A DNA stretch of 58,113 bases from Rhizopus sp. PT2906 (taxonomy: Eukaryota; Mucoromycota; Mucoromycetes; Mucorales; Rhizopodaceae). Location of the stretch: the NCBI GenBank assembly GCA_025529335.1, contig JAMYHX010000261.1, positions 1-58,113 on the forward strand, given 5' to 3'. Of the stretch, positions 21,921-33,577 are shown in pieces (within the stretch, counting starts at the first letter, position 1; the number at the start of each line of letters is the position of its first letter). The position numbers and the translations under genes were made by a program. The notes beneath the pieces are model-generated. The model did no database searches. It was not told the origin of the DNA and saw only the letters and a list, made by a program, of their open reading frames with translations.

Positions 21921-23592
21921 TTATTTTTTCAACCATTCTCGCATATCAAGACACGGCACCTTTCCATTAGGTAACATGCCTAACGGACAGGTCTGCCAGC
22001 GATCATGTAGTTTCCAACTCTTGCTTTCAATTCGTTGTCGCTTGATTGGTCTCTGTCGATGCTGGGTTTTCTTTATTTCTGCTATCTGTCTTTCCAAGGT
22101 CGTGAGATCTTGTTCCAATATAGTAGCATCTACTGATTCCAATGAAGGTGTCTCTTTTTGTTTAAGTGTCAATTTAATCAATAATTGATCCATGTATCTC
22201 ATAAAGGGCTTGATCGTTTCTGCTAAATCTGGATCAACCTGGCACAGTGCCTGTAGTACATATCGTGTACTAAAAAAAGCATTAGTTAAACCATTAAAGA
22301 GAAAAAAGACGCCTTTACTAGTAATTGGGGTTCCTTAAGCATTCTTCGAGCAAATCATCTACATCCAACTTTCCCAAAGTGCGTTCATCAATTGGATTTT
22401 GCATCTCCAATGCAAAATATTTTAGCCAACAAGCTAAATAGTTTAGATTAAAAAGAGAGATAGGATATGATTTCTTCTTCCTTACCTAACGTGAGCATAT
22501 AACTCTTTGACTTTGTAGGATCTTCGCTTTCTTGTTGTTGTTGTTGTGACTATATAATCGTGTAAGCTTGAATTTCACTCATAAACGTAAATAGACGTAC
22601 AAACATGGCATAAGGATTGACGGCCTGTTCATTCAACACATATTCATCTGATGAAACAAGTTTTTGAACTATAGACGATACCAAGTCAAGAGCAAATTCA
22701 GGATATCCAACATCAAGGCCTTTCAGCAATGGTGTCCATAACTCGATCAAGTCATTTGATATCTTCATATTTTCTAAACTAGCACGCTTTCTATGATACA
22801 ATTAGATATATGCCTTTCTTTATATACAAAGATTTTACTTCTTAGCTGTGGGCACTAAACCACCAATACCAAGTAATAAAGGAATGATCTCCTCACGAAT
22901 AATGTCTTCATCAATCACTTCAATCAAAGCACTAATACAATCCACATAGATCGCTGGATCCAGCTTCGCTTCTCCAGCCTTGATTCCCTTGATATATGCC
23001 TTTCGACGTTCCTTGTACATGTTGAGTTTCATCTTGATATCATGATCTTTTTTTTCTTCTTCGGGTTTCTTCAGATTATGGATCCAGTAATGATCGTGCA
23101 GCCAGGCAACCGCTTGTGTCGCCGCGCTACGAAGAACGATGAGGTGAGGTAGTCGCTCGTGAGTACCTTCGTGACGCAGATCGACGAACCATGATGGCAG
23201 ACCGATCTTTTTGGCGATTGTCAAGACTGACAATGCATATTTCCCCGTCTGACGTTGATCGACTAGACCATTGACAAATCGAATGATGGCCATGGTATAA
23301 AGTAGACGTAGTTCTCTGTGAGACATGGTGTGTCCAAATCGCTCATCGCGAAGAATAGCTTCAATCAAAATGGCCGTAATTTCAACTGAATAGGGAGCTA
23401 TTCCTCGATTACACCATGCTTGGATCTAATTATGCCATGTGTCAATAAAACGCACGCAAAAAATAAAAAATTCCATACTCTGTCTAGTCCACGCTGAATC
23501 AAATCTAGATGCTGCTTTCTGTCTGCAAATATCCAGTTATATACTGTGTCAAACTCTTCTTGATTGATCCATGGAACGACACTGATTGTCAT
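21921..23592 (-). CDS. LAS1: LAS1 pre-rRNA (ITS2) endoribonuclease
   Basis: Las1 cuts the ITS2 spacer of pre-rRNA in the Las1-Grc3 complex during 60S ribosome maturation in the nucleolus. The N-terminus shows the Las1 pattern (VVPWINQEEFDTVYNWIF, LDR joined by an intron to IQAWCNRG), then LYTMAIIRFVNGLVDQR. The HEPN nuclease motif is intact: VDLRHEGTHERLPHL (RHxxTH). Next comes the family's WLHDHYW segment. Later exons are helical. The C-terminus has the conserved Las1 ending: WKLHDRWQTCPLGMLPNGK...P. Five or so exons are separated by short introns. The gene is divergent from the ETT1/NRO1 candidate with 184 bp between start codons. Confidence 0.9.
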
Positions 23593-23776
23593 GTTATAAA
23601 AAAGCTGTATAAATGTTTATTGAATCAATATCGCATACACAACAGTATGCCCACTCCAGCTAAGCCACATTTTAAATGTTTCTACCAGCGCTCGCTCAGG
23701 CGTATGCGCGTGCAGTAGCAACAACAACAGCGCGTTCTTTGAACCGTTTTTCTTTTTCTTTTTTATCAAAAAAAAA
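23593..23776. promoter_or_regulatory. 184-bp divergent promoter between LAS1 and an ETT1/NRO1 candidate
   Basis: Both start codons face outward from this interval, so it must hold both promoters or a shared one. It contains a T-rich tract just before the plus-strand start and no motif that I can name with confidence. Confidence 0.6.
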
Positions 23777-25022
23777 ATGTCTAAACGAAGCAATGAAGAA
23801 ACTGTTGTAAAAGAAGGTGTCAACAAGCGATCCAAAACAGAATCTCATGCACCTGATTGTACAGACGAGACGTGTACAGGCTGTGACATTGGCGAAGTAG
23901 AGATTGCATTTACAAACAAGACAGACGATGGCGAAGTGGAGGAAGTACAACCAAATGCGCATGAACTGATGGTCCTTGCGATCGATGAGGCTCAGGAAGG
24001 CGATAATGATATGGCACGTCGACTGTTTGATATGTCACTGGAAAAGTTTCAACAGGACGAACCAGACAATCGAACGGGCTATGCGGCATGTTTAGTTCAG
24101 TTGGGTAAGACAATAGGTGTTGAAGAGAGTCTGCGTGAGGGCCTGGATATATTACGAGGAGAAAGGAACAAAGACAGCACCTTGAAGCTCAAAGTAGCCT
24201 ATGCTGCCCTGGCCCTAGCCAACTACTTACGAATGCAGCAGATCGCCACTTTTGCTCCTCAGGAGGCTAACCTCTATCAAGAAAATGCTGAACTAGATGA
24301 AGATGCCTATGAAGAACTCTTATCGAAACAGAAGGTCACACCAGATGAAGAAAAGCTCTACAAGGAAGCAATTGATCTTGTTCGTGAGGTTATCAAGGAT
24401 GCCCCTCTATCTGACATCCAGAGTGTCATATCCGAATTGAGAACTTATGCCTTGTCATTGGATTTGCCTGTACAAAAGGATCATGCCAATGTTGTCTTGG
24501 ATGCAACCATCGAGTTTATTCAGCAGGTACCTGAGCATCAGGATAATTGGGAGCTTGTCACCGTTTGGGCCGCTTGTCTTGCACATCAGGAAAAAGTGGT
24601 TGACGGAACTCAAAAGAGAGTTGAGGTGATATCCAAAGCCATTGAAATGGCTGAGAAGGCAAATCAACTGCATGTTGACAAGGTGGGAAAGGATCATCCG
24701 TTTATGTGGGAACTGGTAATTTCTTTTGTCGTATTTATTTATCATTTCTGACCCATTTTTTTTCTGTGATAGCTTGCTGGATTGCTTATGACTCAAATTA
24801 GTTTAGTAGATGATGAGGATGAGGTTATGGCCTTGTATGAGCGTGCTGTAAGCTCGTTCAAGAAGGCACACGAATTAGCACCTGGTAAGTTGATCATTTT
24901 TTATATGCAGACAACCATTAAGTATTATGAAATAAATAGAAAAAGTTGAATTATTAGAAATGATTAAAGTGATTGAAGAAATGAAGGATGCAGAAGGCAA
25001 CAACGACAGTGATGATGAATAA
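23777..25022 (+). CDS. TPR-like nuclear protein, candidate Ett1/Nro1
   Basis: Basic start with a nuclear-signal-like segment (MSKRSNEETVVKEGVNKRSK), then a short Cys/Asp-rich piece (DCTDETCTGCDIGE) and a long all-helical region with TPR-like spacing (LMVLAIDEAQEGDNDMARRL, AYAALALANYLRMQQIATFA, LYKEAIDLVREVIKDAPLSD). Two introns near the 3' end join WEL to LAGLLMTQISLVDDEDEVMA and then to EKVELLEMIKVIEEMKDAEG, ending in an acidic DSDDE tail. This architecture resembles Ett1/Nro1, fungal TPR proteins acting in translation termination and, in fission yeast, in Ofd1-dependent oxygen sensing. The assignment is by overall pattern, not by a diagnostic motif. Confidence 0.55.
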
Positions 25023-25293
25023 CAAAATAACAACAATAATAATAATAATTAAAAGAAAGCAAGAGAGAGAGAGGGGAAGAGAGGGAAGGAGAAGGGGTGT
25101 GTGTGGGAGTGTGCGTGAAGGTAGTATTATATGGAATATATATGTATTATACCCTCTAAACAAAACCATTTGCTTATCTTTTTTACTCGTAACACACAAC
25201 ACTGTTATCTCTTTACTGCTCAAAAAGTCCCTTTTCCTCTCTTTTGAACTCAGAGCATTAAAAAAGTTTTACCCTTTTTTTTCCTACTTTGCC

Positions 25294-26998
25294 ATGAACT
25301 CGCCATGTGTTCAAGAACAACAGCCACAGAAACACTTTATTCCTCAAGCAGAGGATATTTTAACGGATGAGGATCTACTTGAACTGTTTCGAATCATTAA
25401 GCTCATTATTAGGAAAAAACCAGATACAGAAAGAATAGCCAAACTGTACTTTTGTATCGTCTATGCCTTGGGTGATCAGTACCCGTTTCATAAACCAGCA
25501 CATGGAGACCATATCATTTTCAGGGACGAATTCATGACCGGACACGTTCAACTACCTTTTTCAGCTTTTTGTGCTTGTCCTGAAAGAGCAGAATCAATAC
25601 AGCAACAACAACCACAACAACCACAACAACAACAAAAGCAACTCTCTGTTTCTTACTTGACAAACCCTTCAAGTTCTTCAGCATCTCTGCCTAGACTAAT
25701 ATCCAAATCAGAAGAAACAATGACAGACCGATACTCCGTTAGACCTTATACGCATATACGACCAAATACTATCATTAATAATATTACTACTACTACTACT
25801 ACCACCTGGTCTCCTGAACCAATACACAGCCATTGTTCTTCTGAGTCAAGCCCTGGGACCGACGTCGTCATGGAACCAAAACAGAGAGGATTTTATTATG
25901 AGGACGGAAGAATCGCGAGAGAACCACCACTGTTACAGAGATATGCCGAGCAAGGCGTACTCACACAAGCATCACTATTGAGAAAACGGAAAAAACACAC
26001 ACCTGATTTGGACTATCATGAATTATCCGTCTTACCACCCAAGAAACCCAAGATACCTCATCGACATGGAGAATTCAAACAAAGACGTAAGATCTCTCTC
26101 TCTCTCTCTCTGTCTTGAATGGATAGGCAATGAAAAAGGTTCTGACTGTATGTTTATAGGTGATGATATTATCAGTCGAATGCGAACTATCATGATCACC
26201 GACCTTGAACAAAAGGCCCAGCGACTACCAGAGGATTTTAGTTTGGCGATCGAACAAGTCAGTTTATCGGATGACCTTGATGCAGATCAACTCAGTACAG
26301 ACGAAGCAGGCAAACTGCTGATGCCTGCTCTAATGATTCTCACACACCATTCGAACATGAAGCCACACTTGGACAATGGAATGAACCAGAACGGGATTTA
26401 CTATAATAATGACTACTTTAGATTGTATCTTGCATTTGTACAGTTCCAAAATATATTTGCTCGTCTATTTCCAAATGAGATCATAAAAATTGCCACACCA
26501 AGCTCTTTGGAAGATGAAGCTGAAAGCCCAGTATCAGAACGAGATAAGGATCGAGAAAGGAATGTAAATATGAAAGCATATCGTGTCTGGATCGAACCCC
26601 GTCTGACCGAGACAAACTGGGCCGCATTCAGACGAAACGTTATGGTCGGTGAACGAATGATGCAGTTGACCAAGGTTGTTGGCCAGGGCGTGCTCTTGAT
26701 GACCAAGGAATTGAGTGGATCAAAGCTACACTTGACATTTACAAATAACGAATGGGATGAGTTCATTCAGGGCCTCAGTCAAGGTAAATGGGATGAAACG
26801 ATCGATTGGAGTCACGAAGATCAAGAAAAGATGCAAGGCGACAGCGAGAGTCGACTTGTGAATGAATTAAGATACAAGTTTGATACTCACTTTTGGTTTA
26901 CTGACCAAGGCACGCTGGTTTCTCCTGCAGAAAGAAGAGCAGCAAGAGCGCAAGAAAAGGAAAAAAGATTGAATAAAGCGCGAAATGCTGCTTTATGA
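25294..26998 (+). CDS. Unrecognised protein with Gln-rich region and helical C-terminal half
   Basis: Two exons joined by a GT-AG intron (GTAAGA...TTTATAG, about 26085-26159), whose 5' part is a CT repeat. The N-terminal region (DILTDEDLLELFRIIKLIIR, AKLYFCIVYALGDQYPFH) looks like a small helical domain; it is followed by a Gln/Pro-rich stretch, a Thr run and a basic segment (LLRKRKKHTPDL, PPKKPKIPHRH) that may be a nuclear signal. The C-terminal half (DDIISRMRTIMITDLEQKAQ, MQLTKVVGQGVLLMTKELSG, LHLTFTNNEWDEFIQGLSQG) is well-formed and ends in a basic helix (RRAARAQEKEKRLNKARN). No known catalytic motif is visible. Nuclear regulatory role is a guess from composition only. Confidence 0.7.
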
Positions 26999-27137
26999 AA
27001 TTTATTGTTCAGTGTAGATAATCAATAACATTTTGTACATAAAGAAATTAATAACAACTACAACCTAATGATGTTATCAGTCCCTTTTTTTTTCTCTCTC
27101 TCTATTGTTTCCAACTTATAATCGTCTTTTTAAGAGG

Positions 27138-27183
<46 letters not shown>
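27138..27183. repeat. 46-nt poly(A) tract
   Basis: Uninterrupted A run, 90 bp upstream of the TAF8 start codon. A 39-nt poly(T) run lies in the first TAF8 intron, so the two form an inverted homopolymer pair around exon 1. Confidence 0.95.
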
Positions 27184-27186
<3 letters not shown>

Positions 27187-27272
27187 GACTCGTAACAATA
27201 TAGTCTACTTTTAACAAAATTCAACATAAATAGCCTTTGACTTTTTATTTACTTTTTTGTTCTTTTTTAATA

Positions 27273-27429
27273 ATGTATGGAAAGCGATCATTTGGAGATG
27301 CTTTTGCTTTGGAAATCAGTCAACGAGTTATTTCTATTATAGCAAAAGAAGCTGGCTTCGATGCAATTCAACCTGCAGCATTAGAATTACTGACCAATTT
27401 ACTCGGTTCTTGTGAGTGACCATGTCTCT

Positions 27430-27471
<42 letters not shown>

Positions 27472-28312
27472 GTTCTAAACTCACACTCTTGTAGATCTTG
27501 AACGACTCTTAATAAAAGCTCATTTATGCGCTGAACTTGGTAACCGTGCAAGGCCCAACATTCATGACATTACGAAATCACTACTTTCTGCTAATGTTGA
27601 CATATCAGCATTTGAACAATACTTATCCGATACAGTTCATAAGACAAATATAATCAACTTGGGTAACTTGAAATATATCACCTCTAGAAAAGCAATATAA
27701 CATGTTCAATAGCTTCAAAGAGTAAAAAATATCTAAGAACGACAAGATCAAATGAGTCAACGGTAGAGAACACGCCTGAATTCTTGCCTTCTGATAATGA
27801 AGATTCTGATGAAGAAGTAGAGCGAGATAGTACACGACCTGGCTATGTCGCATCTCATTTCCCTACATTCCCAAGCAAGCATTCATTTAGGCAGACACCT
27901 GTAAATTTTATACATGTAGCATCCATATACACGCAATGTGACACTTTTATAATAGATTTATATCAAAAGACCGGATGATCCACAAAAGGTGCGAGAGCTC
28001 AATTCACAGCAGTCAAGAACAGTAGAAGAGAATTTGAAGAAACTGATGGCTACAGAAAATCAGATATTGAAGGAAACAACAGGAATACAAGTAGTTGAGG
28101 ATGAATACATGATGCCTATTGTCAATTATGAAGGGTTTTTACAAAGAAGAAAAAAGTCAAAGCAAAAAGGAACCACGCTTAACGTCGAAGGATCGAACCA
28201 ACCAAAAGACAATTCAAATATGCAAACAGCAGAACAACAGCAAGAAGAAGGAGAAGAAGAAGAAGAAGGAAACATGATAACAGACGATAGCAATCAGCAA
28301 CAAGTAGAATGA
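27273..28312 (+). CDS. TAF8: TFIID subunit TAF8-like
   Basis: TAF8 is a histone-fold subunit of the general transcription factor TFIID and pairs with TAF10. Four exons. The N-terminal histone fold is seen in FALEISQRVISIIAKEAGFD, AALELLTNLLGS and, after intron 1, LERLLIKAHLCAELGNRARP and NIHDITKSLL. After an acidic linker, the TAF8 C-terminal motif is present: VASHFPTFPSKHSFRQTP joined by an intron to IYIKRPDDPQKVRELNSQQS and RTVEENLKKLMA. The tail is Gln/Glu-rich. Intron 1 (donor GTGAGT at about 27414, acceptor TTGTAG before ATCTTG) contains a 39-nt T run. The start MYGKRSFGDAF is the first ATG before the histone fold. Confidence 0.85.
27432..27470. repeat. 39-nt poly(T) tract inside TAF8 intron 1
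   Basis: Uninterrupted T run within the first TAF8 intron, upstream of the acceptor; may act as an exaggerated polypyrimidine tract. Confidence 0.95.
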
Positions 28313-29006
28313 ATCAAATAAAGTGACTCAGAAATACACAGTGTAAAAAAATGGCTGTTTTATATATATGCAAGTGATTGCATACTTTTATTATTAATAC
28401 AATTGTAAAACGATGGATGTGCAATGACTTCAAGAAAGAAACTGTCCAAAAACTGGTGATCTCATTTCAATCATGAGTTATAATATGTTAATCTAATCGT
28501 TACCTAACATGAGCTTGAAATCTGAGGACTATGATCAAATTACAATACGAGCCAGAAAGTCACCTTTGCTTCATCTAAATTCAATATATCAATATATATG
28601 ACACCATCAAACCAAAAAAGCGTTTTCGTTGTCAATATATCTGTTTATTAAAGCGTTGTATTGCCTCAAGAATCAGAAAAATATTTCATAAATGTGCATG
28701 AATTATAAATGGGGCCGTATTATTTGTGATGACTTAAGAGAGCATCAATATATGACTTTTAGTATCCCCTCCCTTTTGGCCAGTGCTTAAATATAGAAGA
28801 GCCTTTCTTCTATTCGATTGTGTAAAGTTGTAAATTCACTAACCTGTTGGAAACCCTCTCTTTTTGATTCGGTGAAGAACGGTCGCACCTAGTTATTTTT
28901 TATTGGCTGAATTCAGTCACCGCTTACTTGAGGCGGTACTGTGTGATTTGTAATTGTTACTTTCTTTTCCTTCCCTTTTTTTTTTTTTTTTTACCTTTTT
29001 TCTGTA
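28313..29006. other. Intergenic region between TAF8 and the Yap-like bZIP gene
   Basis: About 0.7 kb, AT-rich, no coding sequence supported. It contains several TCAATATAT motifs near 28.58-28.75 kb. A T-rich leader immediately precedes the bZIP start. Confidence 0.5.
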
Positions 29007-30086
29007 ATGGAGGATAACAACAACAACAACAACAACATATTTGCAGATATTGTATCCAAGATTGCCCAACAGGGAAATAACCCTGATATCTCTTTTTTAA
29101 AAGATAATCCAGAAGCACAAACTATGCTTCTCATGGCTTTATTATCCACTAATAACAATGCAAGTTCTCCCACTGCCACAGTTCCCTTAACACCCGATTC
29201 TTCTGTTTCATCGCCCAATGAAACAGAGAAGCGTAAATTTGATTCCATGAGTGGCAATGACAAGAAAGAGTCTTCACCAACCAGAAGAGTAGGAAGAAAA
29301 CCAGTGACAAGTGAAGATGAGGATGTAACTATGATGGATACATAAATAATATACTTTTCTATTAACCTGAATAATACTATATAGTCCGATGATCCTAAAA
29401 GCAAGAGAAAGGCTCAAAACAGAGCAGCACAAAGAGCTTTTAGAGAAAGAAAAGAGAACCATGTTCGACTGTTGGAAGAAAAAGTAAAAGAGTTGGAAAA
29501 GCTGAACGCTGAACAAAGCACAGAGCTTCAAAAGGAAAATAAGATGTTGAAGGAGATGATCACCAAGCTTCAGACTGAAAATGCTGCTCTACTTTCTTCT
29601 TTCAGCTATCCTTTATCCAACAATGTTAATCAGGATGAAGAGCGGTCTCAGAAGATCGTACGAGCCTCTTCACCTATTTCTCACTTTGATAGTTTCAGTA
29701 GCACTGGCTCGACTTCATCAACGAGTCATACACCTGAGACAACGAATGTAAACGATATCCTTGGCTTAGACACAGGTTTACCTTCTTCTACCTTATTGGA
29801 TCATTCAGAGTTATTTGGACATGCATCATTAGATGGCATATTCACAGCGGATCCTAAACAGTTTGATTTCTTCTATCCCTTAGATAAGCCAACAACGACA
29901 ACAATACCCCAGCAAGCAGAGGCTGCTGAAGAAGTGGTTAAACTATGGGACAAGTTGGAAGGAAAACATGACTTTGATATTGATTCTCTCTGTGATGAAA
30001 TGAAAAAGAAAGCTCAATGCAACGAATTCAATCACGAAGCAGAGCTTAAAAAGGTTATCGACAAACATCTTTCTTCTCATCAATAA
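29007..30086 (+). CDS. Yap1/Pap1-like bZIP transcription factor
   Basis: AP-1-like regulator; Yap1/Pap1 relatives switch on oxidative and drug stress genes. N-terminus starts with an Asn run. A phase-0 intron (29325-29384, GTAACT...TATAG) joins SEDED to SDDPKSKRKAQNRAAQRAFR, giving a canonical Yap-type basic region (NRAAQRAFRERKENHVRLLE) and leucine zipper (LEEKVKELEKLNAEQSTELQ). Ser/Thr-rich middle. The C-terminus (KLWDKLEGKHDFDIDSLCDE, MKKKAQC) aligns in pattern with the cysteine-rich domain of Yap1/Pap1, which masks the nuclear export signal on oxidation; only two cysteines are evident here and no N-terminal cysteine cluster is seen, so redox control would be reduced or different. Confidence 0.85.
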
Positions 30087-30545
30087 TAATTTATTTTGTA
30101 TAATTCTTTATTTTTAATGAATCATTAAAGTAATACTCATCACAATGCATGCAAGGGAAACATAAGGGCTTAGTCTTTCACCTATTCTTGCTGCTTTCCA
30201 GAATAAGCCAAGTAGACTACACCGTCAAAACAGATACGCAGACAGACGCACATAAATCTATTAGTCCTTTCATTTCTTTAATACGCATTTGTTCTTACCC
30301 AGTTTTATTTCTATCCAATAAAGAAGGTGCCTGTGCTCGAATGTAAGTACAAGTGCAGATGGTCAATAGAATGACTAAAAGTAAAGACTGAAAGTTGAAT
30401 ATGGCAGACTATAAAAAGGAAAGAAGGAAAAGAGAAAGTATTAGATTTCGACCATGTCTTGTTCTTTTACTTTACCATCACTAGTAATTTTCAAGATGAG
30501 AGAGAGAAAGAGAAAAGAATGACAAAGAGAGTCGTGTGACTTGGT
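30087..30545. other. Intergenic region between convergent genes
   Basis: About 460 bp between the Yap-like gene and the minus-strand LYR-like gene, which end towards each other. Holds 3' flanks; no further gene seen. Confidence 0.5.
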
Positions 30546-31080
30546 TCATAACGGAAGACACAAGTTCAAGTCTTTATTCAGTTGTTCCTTCAAAAGAACA
30601 AATTCATCATATGAACGATCAAAGACTTGTTTGATGTTCTTGTTTACTTTGCGACCTTGCTCTGGTGGACTAGATATTATTTATGAGTATATGTATGAAA
30701 ATATATATATATATATATATATATAATGTATGTTAATTACTATAAATTGTATTTATCCCAGTGATATTTTAGTCTACAGAGATTAATAACAATATCACGT
30801 TCATATCCATTCCTTTTGGCTGCAATATTGAGAAGCTCAAGAGTATTTTCGACTATCAGCTATATATAAGTATAGGTGTGTGTGCATTAGACAATGTACC
30901 TTTTGGTCTTAGTTCTCTTAGAGTAGTTGGATCTGTGCAGTACACATAACGATCAAATCCTTGTCTGATCAGACCTTTGATCATTGGCTTTTGATTTTTG
31001 GCTGTTCCTTCAACTGCTGCATAACCAGTCTTTAAGAATAATTTATATAAGCGTTTCAAGTGAGATGCTTTATTGGACAT
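30546..31080 (-). CDS. Small LYR-motif-like mitochondrial protein candidate
   Basis: Three exons on the minus strand. Exon 1 from the ATG at 31080: MSNKASHLKRLYKLFLKTGY...KPMIKGLIRQGFDRYVYC...LRELRPK. Exon 2: VENTLELLNIAAKRNGYERD...LCRLKYHWDKYNL. Exon 3 (after an intron carrying an AT repeat, acceptor ATCTAG): PPEQGRKVNKNIKQVFDRSY...EQLNKDLNLCLPL. The start KRLYKLFLK and the distal IRQGF resemble the LYR fold of small adaptors for Fe-S cluster delivery and respiratory complex assembly. The resemblance is modest. The gene ends up 52 bp downstream of the CDK5RAP1 stop on the same strand. Confidence 0.55.
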
Positions 31081-31132
31081 TAGAGAAAGAGAGAAAGAAA
31101 GAGAGAGAGAGAGAAAAAAGATATTCTATTTT

Positions 31133-33235
31133 TTATTTGGCGCTACTGAATTCACGAATGCTGCAAGGACCCAAAGATGATCCAGTCAAGCTTGCGCTTG
31201 AAGCATGAAGAATACGAACTTTGACATAATCTCCCTTTTTTAACGTCTCTTTACTATCATCGTGTTGAACAAAGACCTTATGACCACCATCTGTTCGTCC
31301 ACTTATTTTTGTTTCTATTCCATATTTTATCTTGGGTCTGTCTGAATCAATCAGTACTAGCTGAGTTGTTCCAATCAACGCTTGATTCTTTATGGACGCT
31401 TCTCGATGAAATGTAGTAACGATCTCTTGAAGTCTTCTGTTTTTTGTTTCTTCCTCCACATCATCTATATATTTACGATGCGCATGGGTCTTTTCTCGCA
31501 TACTTGTAATAAATCAGTAATGGACTCATCGATCTATGTCCTTCCTCTTTACCTGTAAGCAAACATAAAGGCTGTATCATACTTGACTTGCTCCATCAAA
31601 CGCACTGTGTCTCGATGTTCCTGTTCAGTCTCTCCACAGAAGCCGGTGATGAAGTCACTGCTGATCCAAACATCTGGTATAATCTTTCTCATTTCTGCCA
31701 CAAGATCCAAATAAGCTTCTCTAGTGTATCCTCTACGCATTCTTTCGAGTACGGTATTACTGCCTGATTGAATAGGCAGGTGAATCGAATTACAAATATT
31801 GGGTCGTTCTGCGATCAAGTGTAGTAGATCAGTTGGAAAGTCTTTTGGATGTGGTGATGTAAATCGTATACGCATCTATATATATACATGAATTAGTCTC
31901 CAATGCAACCTTTCTTTGTACATTCATATTACCTCTGGGTTAATCAAACTCACTCTGTCCAGCAGTTCAGTAAAACGTCTACCACCTTCCTTTCGTTTAT
32001 AGATTGTTTTAAATCCAGAATTACTTAATTGAGATCCAATGCCACTGCTAGACATAAAGTATTTTGACTCTGATTCATCTCTATAAGCTATTAAAATATA
32101 CGTTAGTCTCATTTGTTATCAATAATGTGTCTTATTACAATTGACATTTTGACCCAACACGGTCACTAATAAAGAAAGAAAGATCAGATAAAGGTACACA
32201 CTTTACCTATTAATTTTTACCTTCTTTAACCCCTTGATCACTTAGATATCTCACTTCATCTAGAATTGAATCAATCGGTCTACTTCGTTCGATACCTCTT
32301 GTAAATGGTACAATACAGAAAGCACACATATTATTACATCCTCGCATAATAGACACCCATCCAGAGACATTATCCGTGTCTAAGCGCATTGGCATGATAT
32401 CTGCATAAGTTTCATCTGCCGATAACATCACATTAGCCACTCCATCATATTCATCCTCTGCTAAAGAAATAAGATGAGGAATAGATCTATAACCATCTGG
32501 GCCACACACAATGTCCACAAGTCGATCTTCTTCAAGTAATTTGCTCTTTAATCTCTCGGCCATACACTACACAATAATCAGCTTTATTTACCTTTTCCCG
32601 ACTATTTCTTACTTACACCCAATACACCAACAATAGGAGGTGAATCTAGATTGATCTTTGTCTTGTAGTGACGCAAGTACTTCAATCGCTCCCATATTCT
32701 GACCTCTGCATTATCTCTGATTGCACACTGTTGTTACTGTCAGTGACTGTTTATCCAAACACATCTCGTATAACTTACAGTGACAAGAAACACAACGTTG
32801 GCATCATCTAAACGATCTGTTCGTTGATATCCAGTTTTGGTCATGATTGAATTCAATATTTCTGTATCATTGACATTCATCTATTAATGAAAAATAAGCT
32901 TCCCCCTTTCTCGAAACTGTCAAGAAATTGCTTACCTGACATCCATAAACCTCGATATAAAACTTTCTTCCCTTTCCCAAATTCTCGCTTTGTGTTTGCA
33001 AATAAGGAACACTATCAGGTTTAATCAAGGCTGCATCTAGTTTCTTTTTAGGTGCTGTCTGTGCTAAGAAATCACTTAATGAAGGAGATCTGTTGTCAAT
33101 GATCAGTCTTTTCTTTCTTGTTGCTTTTGCTGTAGTTTCGGATATAGATGCTGAGACTGATGCAAAAGACGATCTCAAGGTCTTTGAAGCATTAAAAGAA
33201 AAAGCGGTGCGACAATAAGAAGAAGAAAAGAACAT
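31133..33235 (-). CDS. CDK5RAP1: CDK5RAP1/MiaB-like tRNA methylthiotransferase
   Basis: Radical-SAM methylthiotransferase that adds a methylthio group to i6A37 of tRNAs, in mitochondria for CDK5RAP1. The N-terminus is Ser/Arg-rich like a mitochondrial presequence. Domain order: UPF0004 domain with its three cysteines in YIEVYGCQMNVNDTE, VTCAIRDNAE and GVLGCMAERLK; radical SAM core with the C-x3-C-x2-C motif (RGCNNMCAFCIVPFTRG); SPHPKDFP, HLPIQSGSNTVLERMRRGYT and DFITGFCGETEQEH; C-terminal TRAM domain (KISGRTDGGHKVFVQHDD). About seven exons with introns of about 50-60 nt. All cluster-binding cysteines are present, so activity is expected. Confidence 0.92.
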
Positions 33236-33577
33236 ATTGTTACAGAAAAAAGAAAAACAGTTGACAGATTTTTTGTTGGGAGGGCCCAGTAACAGAGAAA
33301 AAAAAAATCGCTAGCCAATGAAATGGCTTTATTTACATAGTAGAATGGAAGGGGAGATAGCCGTAAGGAAGTGATGGAAAAAAGAAAAAGGGAAAAGTAA
33401 CTGCGTTAGCCTTGTAATATTAAACTGATTGACTCAAATGAGCTGATATAAATCACTTTTTTTTTGTTGGACAGACTCATCAGTTTTTATGGCGCGTGTG
33501 TTAATACTACAAAGCTCAAGACCTGCATTTTACTTGAGACACTACCTGTGATAACCATTATTACACTTGGTTCTTTG

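Noticed and set aside
25018..25290. Upstream extension of the 25.3-kb gene
   Set aside because: The frame is open from 24988, but it overlaps the end of the preceding gene and is GA/AT-repeat-like leader sequence; the ATG at 25294 begins the coding-like part.
31081..31132. Operon-like coupling of CDK5RAP1 and the LYR-like gene
   Set aside because: Only 52 bp separate them, but each has its own exon-intron structure and such spacing is common in this window; no evidence of a shared transcript.
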